DNA from: Luteimonas sp. S4-F44
GTDB lineage: Bacteria; Pseudomonadota; Gammaproteobacteria; Xanthomonadales; Xanthomonadaceae
Direction of reading: 5' to 3'
DNA: 64,000 nucleotides
Assembly (NCBI RefSeq): GCF_022637415.1
Contig: NZ_CP093340.1
Coordinates: 1,984,001 to 2,048,000, forward strand
Shown: one piece after another, positions 45,245 through 55,274 of the stretch
How positions within the stretch are numbered: the stretch's first letter is position 1
How the letters are laid out: each line of letters opens with the position of its first letter
Program-made: the position numbers and the translations under genes
Notes under the pieces: model-generated
What the model was told of the DNA's origin: nothing
The model's database searches: none
What the model saw: only the letters and a program-made list of their open reading frames with translations

Positions 45245-45927
45245 CCGCCTACTTCAGCGAGAAGAGCTTCCGCTTTCTGCGCGCGCTCGCGCGCCACAAC
45301 GACAAGGCCTGGTTCGAGGCCCACCGCAAGGACTACGAGGCGCATGTGCGCCAGCCGTTCCTGCGGCTGGTCGGCGACCTGCAGCCCGATATCGCTGCGA
45401 TCAGCCCGCATTTCCGCGCTGACACCCGCACCGTCGGCGGCTCGCTGTTCCGCATCCATCGCGACGCCCGTTTCTCGCACGACAAGTCGCCGTACAAGAC
45501 CTGGCAGGGCGCGCGGCTGTTCCACGAGCGGCGGCGGGAAGTCGCCGCTCCCTCGTTCTACGTGCACCTGGAACCGGGGGCGAGCTTCGTCGGCGCGGGA
45601 CTCTGGCATCCCGAACCACACACGCAGCTTAAGGTGCGCCAGTTCATCCTGGAGAACCCCGGCGGCTGGAAGGCGGCTGCGCACGCACCCAAGTTACGGC
45701 GCCGCTTCGCACTCGACGACAGCCAGATGCTGGTCCGCCCGCCGCGCGGCTTTCCGGCCGACTTCGCCTACATCGACGATCTGCGCCATCGCAATTGGGC
45801 GTTCCTGCGACCGCTCGACGATGCGGTGATGGCCGGCCCTGGCCTGGACCGCACGATCGCCGCCGACCTCGCCGTACTGGCACCGTTCGTCGACTATCTG
45901 TGCGCGGCGCTGGACCTGGAGTTCTGA
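45241..45927 (+). CDS. DUF2461 (TIGR02453) family protein
   Basis: Soluble protein of 228 residues of an uncharacterised but widespread family. The pattern FLRALARHNDKAWFEAHRKDY at the N-terminus, RIHRDARFSHDKSPYKT in the middle and YVHLEPGASFVGAGLWHP is diagnostic. The family has no proven biochemical role. Its start overlaps the sbcB stop by four bases, so it is translationally coupled to a DNA-repair gene. Confidence 0.9.
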   Translation: MTAYFSEKSFRFLRALARHNDKAWFEAHRKDYEAHVRQPFLRLVGDLQPDIAAISPHFRADTRTVGGSLFRIHRDARFSHDKSPYKTWQGARLFHERRREVAAPSFYVHLEPGASFVGAGLWHPEPHTQLKVRQFILENPGGWKAAAHAPKLRRRFALDDSQMLVRPPRGFPADFAYIDDLRHRNWAFLRPLDDAVMAGPGLDRTIAADLAVLAPFVDYLCAALDLEF

Positions 45928-46006
45928 GCCTGGCACGGCAGTGTTCAGCCGCTCGGTGGCGTGCGGTCCCACAATGGCGACGCCCCCCTGCTCGGCCCGT
46001 GGCCCG

Positions 46007-46540
46007 ATGAAGAAACTCGCCTGGCTGTCCGCCCTGATCGCCGCCCTGCTGCTGGCCTACACCGCGGCCGGGCCGTTTCTGACGATGCACGCCATCCGGG
46101 ACGCGGTGCAACGCGAGGACTCCAGGGCGCTCTCCAAACAGGTGGATTTCCCGGCATTGCGCCAGAGCCTGCGTCTGCAGCTGTCCGACGCGCTGGTCCG
46201 ACGTGCGGGTGTCGACGTGCAATCGAGCCTGCTCGGCGCGCTCGCGTTGCAGGCGGCTGGCGGCACCGTCGGCACGGGCGTGGACATGATGGTCACGCCG
46301 GTCGGACTGAGCGCGCTGATGCGCGGCCGACGGCTGTGGGACCTGTCGAGCGGCGCCACGCCGCCAGTCGGTGGGGAGCGCGCGCCGGCGTCCGACCCCC
46401 TGGCCGATGCGCATTGGCGCTATCACTCGCCGTCGCGCTTCACCGCGACCGTGCGCGACGAGTCCGGCCGGCCGATCGTCTTCGTGCTCACGCGCAAGGG
46501 CCTGCGCTGGCGGCTGTCGGACATCCAGTTGCCGCTGTAG
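46007..46540 (+). CDS. DUF2939 family membrane-anchored protein
   Basis: Protein of 177 residues with one N-terminal hydrophobic segment (about 5-25) and a periplasmic domain. AGPFLTMHAIRDAVQREDSR followed by LSKQVDFPALRQSLRLQL is the DUF2939 signature. A second conserved part FVLTRKGLRWRLSDIQLPL ends the protein. Function unknown. The start at 46007 begins the hydrophobic segment. Confidence 0.85.
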   Translation: MKKLAWLSALIAALLLAYTAAGPFLTMHAIRDAVQREDSRALSKQVDFPALRQSLRLQLSDALVRRAGVDVQSSLLGALALQAAGGTVGTGVDMMVTPVGLSALMRGRRLWDLSSGATPPVGGERAPASDPLADAHWRYHSPSRFTATVRDESGRPIVFVLTRKGLRWRLSDIQLPL

Positions 46541-46601
46541 GCCCGCCCCTTGGCGGCGACGCGTCGCACGGCTGCCCCCGGCCGCGGCGTGCGCTGTCTG
46601 T

Positions 46602-47309
46602 CTAACGGCCCGAAGGCTCGATGCGCCCGCCGCGACCCAACGGCGGGTGGTAGAGCAGCAGGTACACGCCGACCCCCCAGACCGAGGCCGCGGCCCAGCC
46701 GGCGAGGATGTCGGAGGGGTAATGCACGCCCAGATAGATGCGCGACAGCCCGACCATCGGCACGAACACTGCCATCGCCGCGATCGTCCACCAGCGCGCG
46801 CGCGTCGGCCAGGTCAGCAGCACCAGCACCAACGCCAGGGTCATCGAGCCCATCGCATGGCCGCTGGGAAAGCTGTAGGTCGCCTCGGGCGCGATCGACT
46901 CCCACAGGCTGGGCCGGTCACGCGCGAACAGCTGCTTGGTTCCCAGGTTCAGCAGCGCCGAGCCGCCGGTCGCCAAGGCTGCGAACAGGCCATCGCGCCA
47001 GCGCCGCAGCGCCAGCAGCAGCACGACCAGACCGATGTCGACCGGCACCACGCCGCGCGCATAGCCGATCTGCGAGAAGAACAGGAAGACCCGGTCGAAG
47101 CCGTCGCGCGCCATCTGGTTGGCGTACAGCAACAGCGGCTCATCGAACGGGATCGCCTCGGCCTCATGGACCTCGTCAGCCAGTTCCATGAAGCCCCACA
47201 TCGGCAGCAGCACGCCGACAAACAGCAGCGTCAGCTTCCAGCCGTGCCGGCGCAGCAGGCCACCGGTTTCGTGCGCGGCCTCGCGCGCCAGCGCGTGGTC
47301 AGCCGCCAT
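46602..47309 (-). CDS. PAP2-family membrane phosphatase
   Basis: Membrane protein of 235 residues with about six helices. The phosphatase motifs are present in order: KQLFARDRP (C1), PSGHAMGS (C2) and [17 protein letters not shown] (C3, catalytic histidine). Such enzymes dephosphorylate undecaprenyl pyrophosphate, phosphatidic acid or lipid A; its position directly after ispG, an isoprenoid gene, makes an isoprenyl-phosphate substrate attractive but unproven. The ATG at 47309 is preferred to a GTG six bases earlier; both overlap the ispG 3' end. Confidence 0.9.
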   Translation of the reverse strand: MAADHALAREAAHETGGLLRRHGWKLTLLFVGVLLPMWGFMELADEVHEAEAIPFDEPLLLYANQMARDGFDRVFLFFSQIGYARGVVPVDIGLVVLLLALRRWRDGLFAALATGGSALLNLGTKQLFARDRPSLWESIAPEATYSFPSGHAMGSMTLALVLVLLTWPTRARWWTIAAMAVFVPMVGLSRIYLGVHYPSDILAGWAAASVWGVGVYLLLYHPPLGRGGRIEPSGR

Positions 47310-48597
47310 CGGCACCGCGACCGTAGGTCCGGTGCACGTAGTCGTCGACCAGTGCGACGAAGTCCTGGGCGATGTTTTCGCCGCGCAGCGTGACGGCCTT
47401 CTCGCCGTCGATGAACACCGGCGCCGAGGGCGCCTCGCCGGTCCCTGGCAGCGAAATGCCGATATTGGCGTGCCGCGACTCGCCGGGGCCGTTGACCACG
47501 CAGCCCATCACCGCGAGCGTCATGTTCTCAGCCCCCGGGTGGGTGATCTTCCACTCGGGCATCTTCTCGCGCACATGGTCCTGCACCACGCCGGCCAGTT
47601 CCTGGAAGAACTCCGAGGTCGTACGGCCGCAGCCCGGGCATGCCGTGACCATCGGCGTGAACGCGCGCAGGCCCATGGTCTGCAGCAGTTCCTGCGCGAC
47701 CACGACTTCCTTGGTGCGCGATGCACCCGGTTCGGGGGTCAACGAGATGCGGATCGTGTCGCCGATGCCTTCCTGCATCAACAGCGCCAGCGCAGCGCTG
47801 GAGGCGACCATGCCCTTGCTGCCGATGCCGGCCTCGGTGAGCCCGAGGTGCAGCGCAAAATCGCAACGCGCCGACAGGTCGCGATAGACCGCGACCAGTT
47901 CCTGCACGCCGCTGACCTTGGCCGAGAGCACGATGCGATCGCGCCCCAGCCCTAAGTCCACGGCGCGTTCGGCCGAATCGACCGCCGAGCGGATCAACGC
48001 CTCGCGCAGCACGCGCCCCGCGTCCCAGGGCACGGCGCGGCGGGCATTTTCGTCCATCAGCGTCGCGGCGAGCGACTGGTCGAGCGAGCCCCAGTTCGCA
48101 CCGATGCGCACTGGCTTGCCGTAGCGGATCGCGAACTCGATCAGCTGCGCGAACTGCAGGTCCTTCTTCTTGCCGAAGCCGACATTGCCCGGGTTGATCC
48201 GGTACTTGGCCAGCGCCTGCGCGCAGGCCGGCTCGCCGGCCAGCAGTTGGTGACCGTTATAGTGGAAGTCGCCGATGATCGGCACTTCGATGCCCTGCAT
48301 CGCCAGCCGCTCGACGATCCGCGGCACCGCGGCGGCCGCCTCGGGCGTATTGACGGTGATGCGCACCAGTTCGGAACCGGCACGCCACAGCTCGCCGATC
48401 TGCCGCGCGGTGGACACCACGTCGGCAGTGTCGGTGTTGGTCATCGACTGCACGACCACTGGCGCATCGCCACCGACGGCGACGCCGCCGACCCGGACCT
48501 GGCGCGTGGCACGGCGCGGCGCGGGCCCGAACGGCGGCGCGGCCGTGGGTTCGGGACCGGGATCGGAAAACGTCGGGGCGTCGGGCTGGGCGGACAT
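47299..48597 (-). CDS. ispG: 4-hydroxy-3-methylbut-2-en-1-yl diphosphate synthase
   Basis: Iron-sulfur enzyme of 432 residues for the penultimate step of the MEP isoprenoid pathway. The TIM barrel begins at [18 protein letters not shown]; the 4Fe-4S cysteines are in CPGCGRT and the later [21 protein letters not shown] and the long insertion compared with plant forms fit the bacterial type. The first 25 residues are a Pro/Ala-rich leader, so a slightly later start is possible. The gene ends inside the start of the PAP2 phosphatase gene. Confidence 0.96.
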   Translation of the reverse strand: MSAQPDAPTFSDPGPEPTAAPPFGPAPRRATRQVRVGGVAVGGDAPVVVQSMTNTDTADVVSTARQIGELWRAGSELVRITVNTPEAAAAVPRIVERLAMQGIEVPIIGDFHYNGHQLLAGEPACAQALAKYRINPGNVGFGKKKDLQFAQLIEFAIRYGKPVRIGANWGSLDQSLAATLMDENARRAVPWDAGRVLREALIRSAVDSAERAVDLGLGRDRIVLSAKVSGVQELVAVYRDLSARCDFALHLGLTEAGIGSKGMVASSAALALLMQEGIGDTIRISLTPEPGASRTKEVVVAQELLQTMGLRAFTPMVTACPGCGRTTSEFFQELAGVVQDHVREKMPEWKITHPGAENMTLAVMGCVVNGPGESRHANIGISLPGTGEAPSAPVFIDGEKAVTLRGENIAQDFVALVDDYVHRTYGRGADGG

Positions 48598-48704
48598 CCG
48601 CGCAGTTTACCGGCTTGGCCCGAGCGACGCTGACGCCAGCCGAAACGTGGTCGCAGCGCCGCCGCGATAGGCGCCCGCCCGCCGGTGCACTACGATGGCG
48701 GCCC

Positions 48705-49946
48705 ATGCAGTCGCAACCCCCCGCCACCGCCCTGCTGCGCACCCTCTACGGCCTGCGCTGGGCGGCGGTGGGCGGGCAGTCGCTGACTATCCTGTGGGCG
48801 ACACGCGGCTTCGACATGGGGCTGCCGGCCTGGCCGCTGTGGACCGCGGTGGCGGTGCTGGCGGTGTTCAACGTCGCCGTGTACCTGCGCCTGCGCAGCA
48901 GCCGCGACGCGGCACCGGCCGAAGCCTTCGCGCACGTGCTGGTCGATACCGCGGTGCTGACCTGGCTGGTCGCCTGGACCGGCGGCATCGCCAACCCCTT
49001 CGCCTCGCTGTTCCTGCTGCCGATCGCGCTGACGGCGATGGCGCTGCCGCCGGCCTGGGCGGTCGCCGCGGCGCTGTCGTGCGTGGGTGGCTACATGCTC
49101 TCGGTGCACTTCGGTCAACCCTTGCCCCACCTGCACGACCGGTTCGACTTGCACCTGGCCGGCATGGCGGTCAATTTCTTCGTCTCCGTGGCCCTGGTGC
49201 TGTACTTCCTGACCCGGCTGGCGAGCGCCCGCGACCGCCGGGAACGCGAACTTGGCGATCTGCGCGACCGCTTCGTCCGCAACGAGGGCATCCTCGCGCT
49301 CGCCACCCACGCCGCGTCGGTCGCCCACGAACTCAATACCCCGCTGGGCACGATGACGCTGGTGCTCGACGATGTCGACACCGCGTCCCTGCCCGCCACC
49401 ACTGCCGAGGACATCGCGATGTTGCGACGGCTGGTGGACACCTGCCGCGATCGCGTGCGCTCGCTCGCCAACCCCGCCGACCCGGCCGCCAGCCGGCTGG
49501 TCGATATCGGTCGGGTGCTCGACCACTGGCAGCTGGTGCGCCCGACCGTGGTACTGATGCGCAGTGGCAACGTCGAGCCGCAACTGCGGGTGGACCGCAC
49601 GATCGGCCACCTGCTGCTGGCGCTGCTCAACAACGCCGCCGATGCCAGTGCGGCCAACGGCAGCCAGCAGGTCGATCTGCGCCTGCAGCTCGACGACGGC
49701 ATGCTCGATGGCGCGATCCGCGACTACGGCACCGGATTCGACGCCCAGGCGCCGTTCCTGCCGGTCCTGTTCCGCAGCGGCAAGCCCGACGGCCTCGGCG
49801 TCGGTCTGGCGCTGTCGCATGCGGCGATCGAACAACTGGGTGGCGAGCTCGACCTGGAGGAGGCGGACGGCGGCGGCGCAGTGCTGCACTTCCGCGTCCC
49901 GGTTGACGCGCGCCATGCCGACGCTACCAAGGAAACGACACGATGA
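48705..49946 (+). CDS. regB: RegB/PrrB-type redox sensor histidine kinase
   Basis: Membrane sensor kinase of 413 residues with about six N-terminal helices. The quinone-sensing GGIANPF motif lies in a periplasmic-side loop near residue 90. The phospho-acceptor H208 is in VAHELNTPLG, and the redox-active cysteine of RegB corresponds to C247 in DTCRDRV. LLLALLNNAADA and GLGVGLALSHAAIE form the ATP lid. RegB senses the ubiquinone pool, so the quinol oxidase genes in this window are natural targets. The start at 48705 gives MQSQPP; an open frame upstream overlaps the ispG leader. Confidence 0.92.
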   Translation: MQSQPPATALLRTLYGLRWAAVGGQSLTILWATRGFDMGLPAWPLWTAVAVLAVFNVAVYLRLRSSRDAAPAEAFAHVLVDTAVLTWLVAWTGGIANPFASLFLLPIALTAMALPPAWAVAAALSCVGGYMLSVHFGQPLPHLHDRFDLHLAGMAVNFFVSVALVLYFLTRLASARDRRERELGDLRDRFVRNEGILALATHAASVAHELNTPLGTMTLVLDDVDTASLPATTAEDIAMLRRLVDTCRDRVRSLANPADPAASRLVDIGRVLDHWQLVRPTVVLMRSGNVEPQLRVDRTIGHLLLALLNNAADASAANGSQQVDLRLQLDDGMLDGAIRDYGTGFDAQAPFLPVLFRSGKPDGLGVGLALSHAAIEQLGGELDLEEADGGGAVLHFRVPVDARHADATKETTR

Positions 49947-50515
49947 AAGGCCTGCTGGTCGATGACGACACCCTGTATCTGGAAGCACTGCGGCGCGCTC
50001 TGACCCGCCGCGGAATCGACTGCGAAGTCGCACCCGACATCCCGACCGCGCTCGAACTCGCCGGACGCATCGCGCCCGACTTCGCGCTGGTCGATCTCAA
50101 GCTCGCCGATGCCTCCGGGCTGTCGTTGATCGAGCCGCTGCGCGCGATCCGCGCCGACATGCGCATCCTGCTGGTCACCGGCTATGCCAGCATCGCGACC
50201 GCGGTCGAGGCGATCAAGCGCGGCGCCGACGACTACCTACCCAAGCCGGTGTCGGCCGACACGTTGCTGCGAATCCTGCACAACACCGATCCGGTGCCGG
50301 CCGGCGCGACGAGCGACATCGACGATGGGCCGAGCGTCGAAAGTCCGACGATGATCCCGCTGCACCGCCTGGAATGGGAGCACATCCAGCAGGCGCTGGC
50401 TGAAACCGGCGGCAACATCTCCGCGACCGCGCGGCTGCTCGGCATGCATCGCAGGTCGCTGCAGCGCAAGCTCGCCAAGCGGCCCGGCCCGGAGCGGCGC
50501 CCGCTGTCGGAGTGA
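49943..50515 (+). CDS. regA: RegA/PrrA-type response regulator
   Basis: Two-domain regulator of 190 residues partnering RegB, whose stop its ATG overlaps. The receiver domain has the acidic pocket LLVDDD, phospho-acceptor D51 in LVDLKLADASG, and conserved lysine in DDYLPKPV. The C-terminal Fis-type helix-turn-helix reads GGNISATARLLGMHRRSLQRKL, the hallmark of RegA. An Arg/Pro linker joins them. It is expected to control oxidase and other redox operons. Confidence 0.94.
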   Translation: MKGLLVDDDTLYLEALRRALTRRGIDCEVAPDIPTALELAGRIAPDFALVDLKLADASGLSLIEPLRAIRADMRILLVTGYASIATAVEAIKRGADDYLPKPVSADTLLRILHNTDPVPAGATSDIDDGPSVESPTMIPLHRLEWEHIQQALAETGGNISATARLLGMHRRSLQRKLAKRPGPERRPLSE

Positions 50516-50586
50516 ACCGGCGGCCGCGTGCCGCTATCGCCTCGAACCGACGCCGCTACGCGCGAGCCCTGCGTTCCGTGCGCGGA

Positions 50587-52146
50587 TCAGTCGCCCGGCG
50601 AGGCCGCCAGCCGATAGACCGTCGATGCCCGCTGTTCGCCCTGCCAGGGATCGAACACGCGCACCTCCACCCGATGCGCGCCGACGGGCAGATCGGTCGC
50701 GAGCGCACCGCGCCACAGATGCGGCGACAGGTCCGCCTCCGGCGAGCGGTCGCGTCCGCGCAGGCCGTCGGCGAGATCGTCGCGCGCATTCTCGAGCACC
50801 AGCCGCGGGTCGGCGCGTTCGACCCGGCGCATCGGCCGCCAATCGCCGTCACCGATGCGGTATTCGACCCGCGTGTCCGGCTGGCCCATATAGACATTGG
50901 CGTAGACACCCCAAGCCGGATACGCGCCCTGGCGCAGCACGCGCGGCGCGTGCAGCGCCATCGCCGCGGTGCTGGCCGGCTCGTCGGCAGGCACACGCGC
51001 TGGGTGCCAGGCCAGCCGGTAACCGCCGTCGGCGTCGATGCGCAACGTGGCGAAGCCGTTCGGTGTGCCGTCGGCCATCGTCGCTGCCGGAATGCCATCG
51101 GCATCGGGCGCGCCGCTCCAGAACGCCCCGCTCGCCGCGCCGACGTTGTACTCGTGCAATAGCCTCGCGCCCTGCCAGCCCTGCGCCGCGCCGTGGCGCA
51201 CGTGGCGCTGGGTGTGGCGGTGGCCGGAGAGCAGCAGCACGCGCGGGAATCGCGCCAGCAACCCGAACAGCCGCGCGCGGTCGGCACTGCGGATGGTCTC
51301 CGGCGCACCTTCGGCGGCGGTGTCGAACCACGGAATGTGCGCGCCGACAACCAGCAGCCGGTCAGTGCGGGCCCGCGCCAGATAGGCCTCGACGAACGCG
51401 AACTGGTCCTCGCGCAAGCCACCGACGTAGGCCGGACGCACGCCGGGCTGGTGGATGACGTTGTCGAGCATCAGGAAACTGGCCTGCGGCTCCTCCCAGG
51501 CATAGCTCTCGGGCCCGTAGACCGCACGATAGGACGCCGTCGAGCCGGGGTCATCGGCCGCCTCGACATCCAGGTCGTGGTTGCCCGGCACATGCAGCCA
51601 CGGCACATCGAGCTGCGCGGTCGCGGCATTGATCGCCGGATACAGCGCCGGCACGTCGTTGCCGACATCGCCCAGCACCAGGCCGAGCGCCGCCGGTGCC
51701 CGCGCTGCCGCGGCAACCACGCTGCGCGCGTAATAGTCGACCTCCGCCTCGCGGCCGGCCTGCGGATCGGCGAATACCAGCACGTCCAGCGCATCGGCGG
51801 CCGGCGCCTGCGGGCGCAGCGCGAACCGGCAAGTGTCACCGCGGTCCGGCGACGCCCAGTGCCGCGGCAGCGCGCCGTCGCGAGCGAGCGCGTAGCCGGC
51901 CGGCTTGATGACGAAGGCCGAGCCACCGGCCAGGCCGCCGAATCGACCGTCGGCACCGGTCTCGACGATCCGCACGCCATCGGACACGCCGATGCCCGCG
52001 ATGCCGGGCTCGTCCGCATCCTGTCGGCCGTCGCCGTTGCGGTCTTCGAACACGACGCCGGTGTCGCAGGCCAGAGCGGGCGCGGACGCCGCGCCCAGCA
52101 GCGCGAGCAGGACGGGCAACGGCAACAACGAACACGAGCGCGACAT
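50587..52146 (-). CDS. secreted calcineurin-like metallophosphoesterase
   Basis: Protein of 519 residues with a signal peptide ending at about PALA. It begins with an Ig-like beta domain containing a calcium-binding-like DRNGDGRQDADEPG, then the phosphoesterase core with VFADPQAG, GDVGND, GNHDLD, GAHIPW and SGHRHTQ in order, and a C-terminal beta domain. This is the MetallophosN-core-MetallophosC layout of secreted phosphodiesterases. The ATG at 52146 has GGA eight bases upstream; another at 52155 is possible. Convergent with regA; substrate unknown. Confidence 0.87.
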   Translation of the reverse strand: MSRSCSLLPLPVLLALLGAASAPALACDTGVVFEDRNGDGRQDADEPGIAGIGVSDGVRIVETGADGRFGGLAGGSAFVIKPAGYALARDGALPRHWASPDRGDTCRFALRPQAPAADALDVLVFADPQAGREAEVDYYARSVVAAAARAPAALGLVLGDVGNDVPALYPAINAATAQLDVPWLHVPGNHDLDVEAADDPGSTASYRAVYGPESYAWEEPQASFLMLDNVIHQPGVRPAYVGGLREDQFAFVEAYLARARTDRLLVVGAHIPWFDTAAEGAPETIRSADRARLFGLLARFPRVLLLSGHRHTQRHVRHGAAQGWQGARLLHEYNVGAASGAFWSGAPDADGIPAATMADGTPNGFATLRIDADGGYRLAWHPARVPADEPASTAAMALHAPRVLRQGAYPAWGVYANVYMGQPDTRVEYRIGDGDWRPMRRVERADPRLVLENARDDLADGLRGRDRSPEADLSPHLWRGALATDLPVGAHRVEVRVFDPWQGEQRASTVYRLAASPGD

Positions 52147-52216
52147 GGCGGACATCCGGCAGCATATAAGCGCGTCGATTATGCACCGCGCCCCTGACCG
52201 TCGATTCCGAACCGCC

Positions 52217-53107
52217 TCATCGCTGCAGGCGCAGCTGCGAATCGAAGCGACGGCGGCGGCCGTCGAGCGGATCGTCGAACGCCAACGACGCGGCGAGCAG
52301 CTGCAGCGCAGGCGCACCGTCGTCGACCTCGCGCAGAGCCGGATACCAGGGATCGTGCAGAATCGGCGCGCCGAGCGCGGCAAGATGCACGCGCAACTGG
52401 TGCTTGCGGCCGGTGACCGGCTCGAGCCGATAGCGCCAGCAATCGGGCATGCGCTCGCGCACGTCGATCCGGGTCTCGCTGTTGGGCGCGCCTGCGCATT
52501 CGCGCATGCGGAAGAACGGCACCCCGCGTTCGATCCGGCTGCGATGCACGTACGGGAACACCAGATCCGGCAACGGCGGCGCCAGCGCCTCGTAGCGTTT
52601 GTCGATGCGCCCCTCGCGGAACAGTGCTTGGTAGGCCGCGCGCGTTTCTGGCTCGGCCGAGAACAGCACCAGCCCGGCGGTTGCGCGATCGATCCGGTGC
52701 AGCGGCACCAGATGCGGGTTGTCCAGCCGTTCGATCAACCGGTGCAGCAAGGTCTGCCGGACGAAGCCGCCCGCCGGCACCACCGGCAGGTCGTGCGGCT
52801 TGTCGGCGATCACCAGATGCGCATCGACATGCACGATGCGCTCGATCGCCGCGACGACCGGCTCCTCATCGACCTCGCGGTAGTAGGCGATCTCCAGGCC
52901 CACGCGATAGGCCGCATCCGGCGCCAGCGGCATCGCATCGTCGGCCGCCAGCACCCGCCCGCGCGCGAAGCGCGATTCCCAGATCGGCCGCGGAATCTGC
53001 GGGAACCGCGCGCACAAGGCCTCGAGCACCGTGCGCCAGGGTCCGGGCGGCAGCTGCAACCGGCTTGCGGGCACGCCGTCGCACAGCGGCAGCGGCCGCC
53101 GCGTCAT
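52217..53107 (-). CDS. RluA-family RNA pseudouridine synthase
   Basis: Protein of 296 residues making pseudouridine in RNA. The catalytic aspartate is D140 in PLHRIDRATAGLVLF, with HDLPVVPAGG and the RKHQLRVHLAALGAPILHDPWY C-terminal motif interrupted here only by mention. It lacks a convincing S4 domain. Sequence does not say whether the target is 23S rRNA or tRNA (RluA/TruC-like). It begins 19 bases downstream of the S46 peptidase on the same strand and may be read from the same message. Confidence 0.9.
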   Translation of the reverse strand: MTRRPLPLCDGVPASRLQLPPGPWRTVLEALCARFPQIPRPIWESRFARGRVLAADDAMPLAPDAAYRVGLEIAYYREVDEEPVVAAIERIVHVDAHLVIADKPHDLPVVPAGGFVRQTLLHRLIERLDNPHLVPLHRIDRATAGLVLFSAEPETRAAYQALFREGRIDKRYEALAPPLPDLVFPYVHRSRIERGVPFFRMRECAGAPNSETRIDVRERMPDCWRYRLEPVTGRKHQLRVHLAALGAPILHDPWYPALREVDDGAPALQLLAASLAFDDPLDGRRRRFDSQLRLQR

Positions 53108-53126
53108 GCCCGCGTCCCGGACAGGA

Positions 53127-55274
53127 TCATCGCGTCGGCAGCCCCATTTCCTCCAGCAGTGCCGGTGCCGGGTAGACCTTGGCCATCAACCATCGCATGT
53201 AGCGCATGTCGACATGGATAGCGCGCTTGGTGCGCGGGTCGAACCACCAGCTGGCACTGACCGACTCCCAGTTGCTGTCGAAGTTCAGCCCGACCAGCTC
53301 GCCACGGGCATCGAGCACCGGCGAGCCGGAGTTGCCGCCGGTGGTGTCGAGGTTGGTCAGGAAATTGACCGGCTGGCTGCCCAGCGTCGGCTCGTCGGTA
53401 CCGGCGAAATCGCCGCGCGCGATCGCGTCGAGCAGCGGCGCCGGGGCGTCGAACGGCGTCTGGCCCGTGTGCTTTTCGACGATGCCGGCCACCGTGGTGA
53501 CCGGCGCGTAGGCGACCGCGTCGCGCGGGGCCAGCGGTTCGACCCGCCCGAAGCTCACGCGCAAGGTGCCGTTGGCATCCGGATACACTGCCCGCCCTTG
53601 CGATGCCCGCCAGGCGACCAGGGCGCGCATGTAGGCCGGGCGCAGCCGCAGTTGCTCGCCCTCGCGGGTCTTGCGGGCGTCCTCGGCCTGCAGTTGCGCG
53701 GCGACCAGCGGCCCGGCCAGCGCGACCAGTGGATCGTCAGCCAGCGCCTGGGCGGCGCGCGCGGCCTCGAAGCGCGACAGCCGCTGCGCTTCCTCGCCCA
53801 GCGTGGTGCCCGCATAGAGCGCGTCGAGCGCGCTCGCCAGGGCGGCGGGCGTGCGTCCGAACGCCGCGTCAAACGCCGGCAGCCGCTGCGCGTCGGGCAA
53901 CTGCTGGTAGCGGCCGAGCAGCACTGTCAGCAGCGCCTTCTCCCCTTCGGGCGCGTAGCGTCGCTGCGCCTGGCGCAGTACGCCTTCGATCAGCGCGTGG
54001 TCGCGCTGCTGGTAACCGCGCTCGCGCTGCGCGTCGGGCTTGGCCGACTCGATGCGCAGGCGCTCGAGCAGGAGCGCGCTGCGCAGCATCTGGGTCTGGC
54101 TGGCGATCAGCTCGAGCAGTTGCTCGCCCTCGCCGGCTGCGTTGCCCTGGGCCAGCACCATCTGCAGCGCCGCGATGTCGCGCGCGTCGTCGCCGCGGGT
54201 CGCGGCGAGCATCGCGTCCTCGTCGGCGCGGCGCTGGCGCACCGCATCGCTGCGCACCAGGCCTTCAAGTTCGCCGGCGGCGCGCTTGCGGCGGTTCTTC
54301 AATGTCTGCAACTGCGCAGCGTAGCGCGTGCGGACCTCGGCATCGTCGCGACCGACCGCCTCGACGGCCGCGATCAAGGCATCGAACACCGCGACCCGCT
54401 GCGGCAGCACCTGCCGGACCTGCGCGTCGAACTCGGCCGCCGTGCGATGGCGGAACGTCGTGCCCGGATAACCGGCGAGCATCGCGTAGTCACCGGCATG
54501 CAGGCCGTTGCGAGCGACCTGCAGATGCGCCGGCGGCGCGTAGGGCACATTGTCTGGACTGTAGTCGGCCGGACGCCCATCGCGCCCGACGTAGGCGCGC
54601 AGCAGCGTGAAGTCGCCGCTGTGCCGGGGCCACATGAAATTGTCGATCTCGTCGCCGTAGTTGCCGATCGCGCGCGGCGGTGCATACACCAGGCGCACGT
54701 CGCGCAGTTCCAGTTGCCGGATCAAGTAGAAGTCGCTGCCGTAATCCATGTTGGCGACGCTGCAACGGACCTCGTCCCCCTGTTCGCAATCGGCGACCAG
54801 GCGCTTGCCCGCCGCCTCGACCGCATCGTAGTAGGCGCGTCCGTCCAGACCGCGCGCCTCGGCGAGGACCTCGTCGGTCACCCGGTCGAAGCCGACGGTC
54901 ACCAGCACGCGGAAATCCGGATTCGACGGACGCTCGTCGGCCCGGCCGTCGGCGATGAAGCCGGCGTCGATGATGTCGCGCTCGGGCCGGCTGTTGTACT
55001 GGATCACGCCGTAGGCGACGTGGTGATTGGTCAGCAGCAGGCCATCGCTGGAGACGAAGGCACCGGTGCCGCCGCCGACGCGGACCACTGCATTGAGCGG
55101 CGGGCGGGTCACGTCGGCCAGCGCCCGCGCGTCGCCGCGAAAACCGGCCTGGCGCATCTGCTGGGCGATGTCGGGCAATTGGCCCGGCAACCACATGCCC
55201 TCGTCGGCATGGGCGGCGGCGGACAACAACAGGCCGGCCGCGAGCGCGGCAGTCAGCGGGCGTTTGCAAGGCAT
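53127..55274 (-). CDS. S46-family dipeptidyl-peptidase (DPP7/DPP11 type)
   Basis: Secreted serine exopeptidase of 715 residues removing dipeptides from N-termini. It has a signal peptide to about AHADEG. The catalytic histidine is H85 in LLTNHHVAYG and the nucleophile S649 in GGNSGSPVLD. The specificity position, 18 residues after the serine, is Ser667 in LNFDSNWE; known DPP11 enzymes have arginine there (acidic P1) and DPP7 enzymes glycine (hydrophobic P1). The middle 300 residues are the helical cap. Dipeptides produced could enter by the POT transporter. Confidence 0.93.
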   Translation of the reverse strand: MPCKRPLTAALAAGLLLSAAAHADEGMWLPGQLPDIAQQMRQAGFRGDARALADVTRPPLNAVVRVGGGTGAFVSSDGLLLTNHHVAYGVIQYNSRPERDIIDAGFIADGRADERPSNPDFRVLVTVGFDRVTDEVLAEARGLDGRAYYDAVEAAGKRLVADCEQGDEVRCSVANMDYGSDFYLIRQLELRDVRLVYAPPRAIGNYGDEIDNFMWPRHSGDFTLLRAYVGRDGRPADYSPDNVPYAPPAHLQVARNGLHAGDYAMLAGYPGTTFRHRTAAEFDAQVRQVLPQRVAVFDALIAAVEAVGRDDAEVRTRYAAQLQTLKNRRKRAAGELEGLVRSDAVRQRRADEDAMLAATRGDDARDIAALQMVLAQGNAAGEGEQLLELIASQTQMLRSALLLERLRIESAKPDAQRERGYQQRDHALIEGVLRQAQRRYAPEGEKALLTVLLGRYQQLPDAQRLPAFDAAFGRTPAALASALDALYAGTTLGEEAQRLSRFEAARAAQALADDPLVALAGPLVAAQLQAEDARKTREGEQLRLRPAYMRALVAWRASQGRAVYPDANGTLRVSFGRVEPLAPRDAVAYAPVTTVAGIVEKHTGQTPFDAPAPLLDAIARGDFAGTDEPTLGSQPVNFLTNLDTTGGNSGSPVLDARGELVGLNFDSNWESVSASWWFDPRTKRAIHVDMRYMRWLMAKVYPAPALLEEMGLPTR

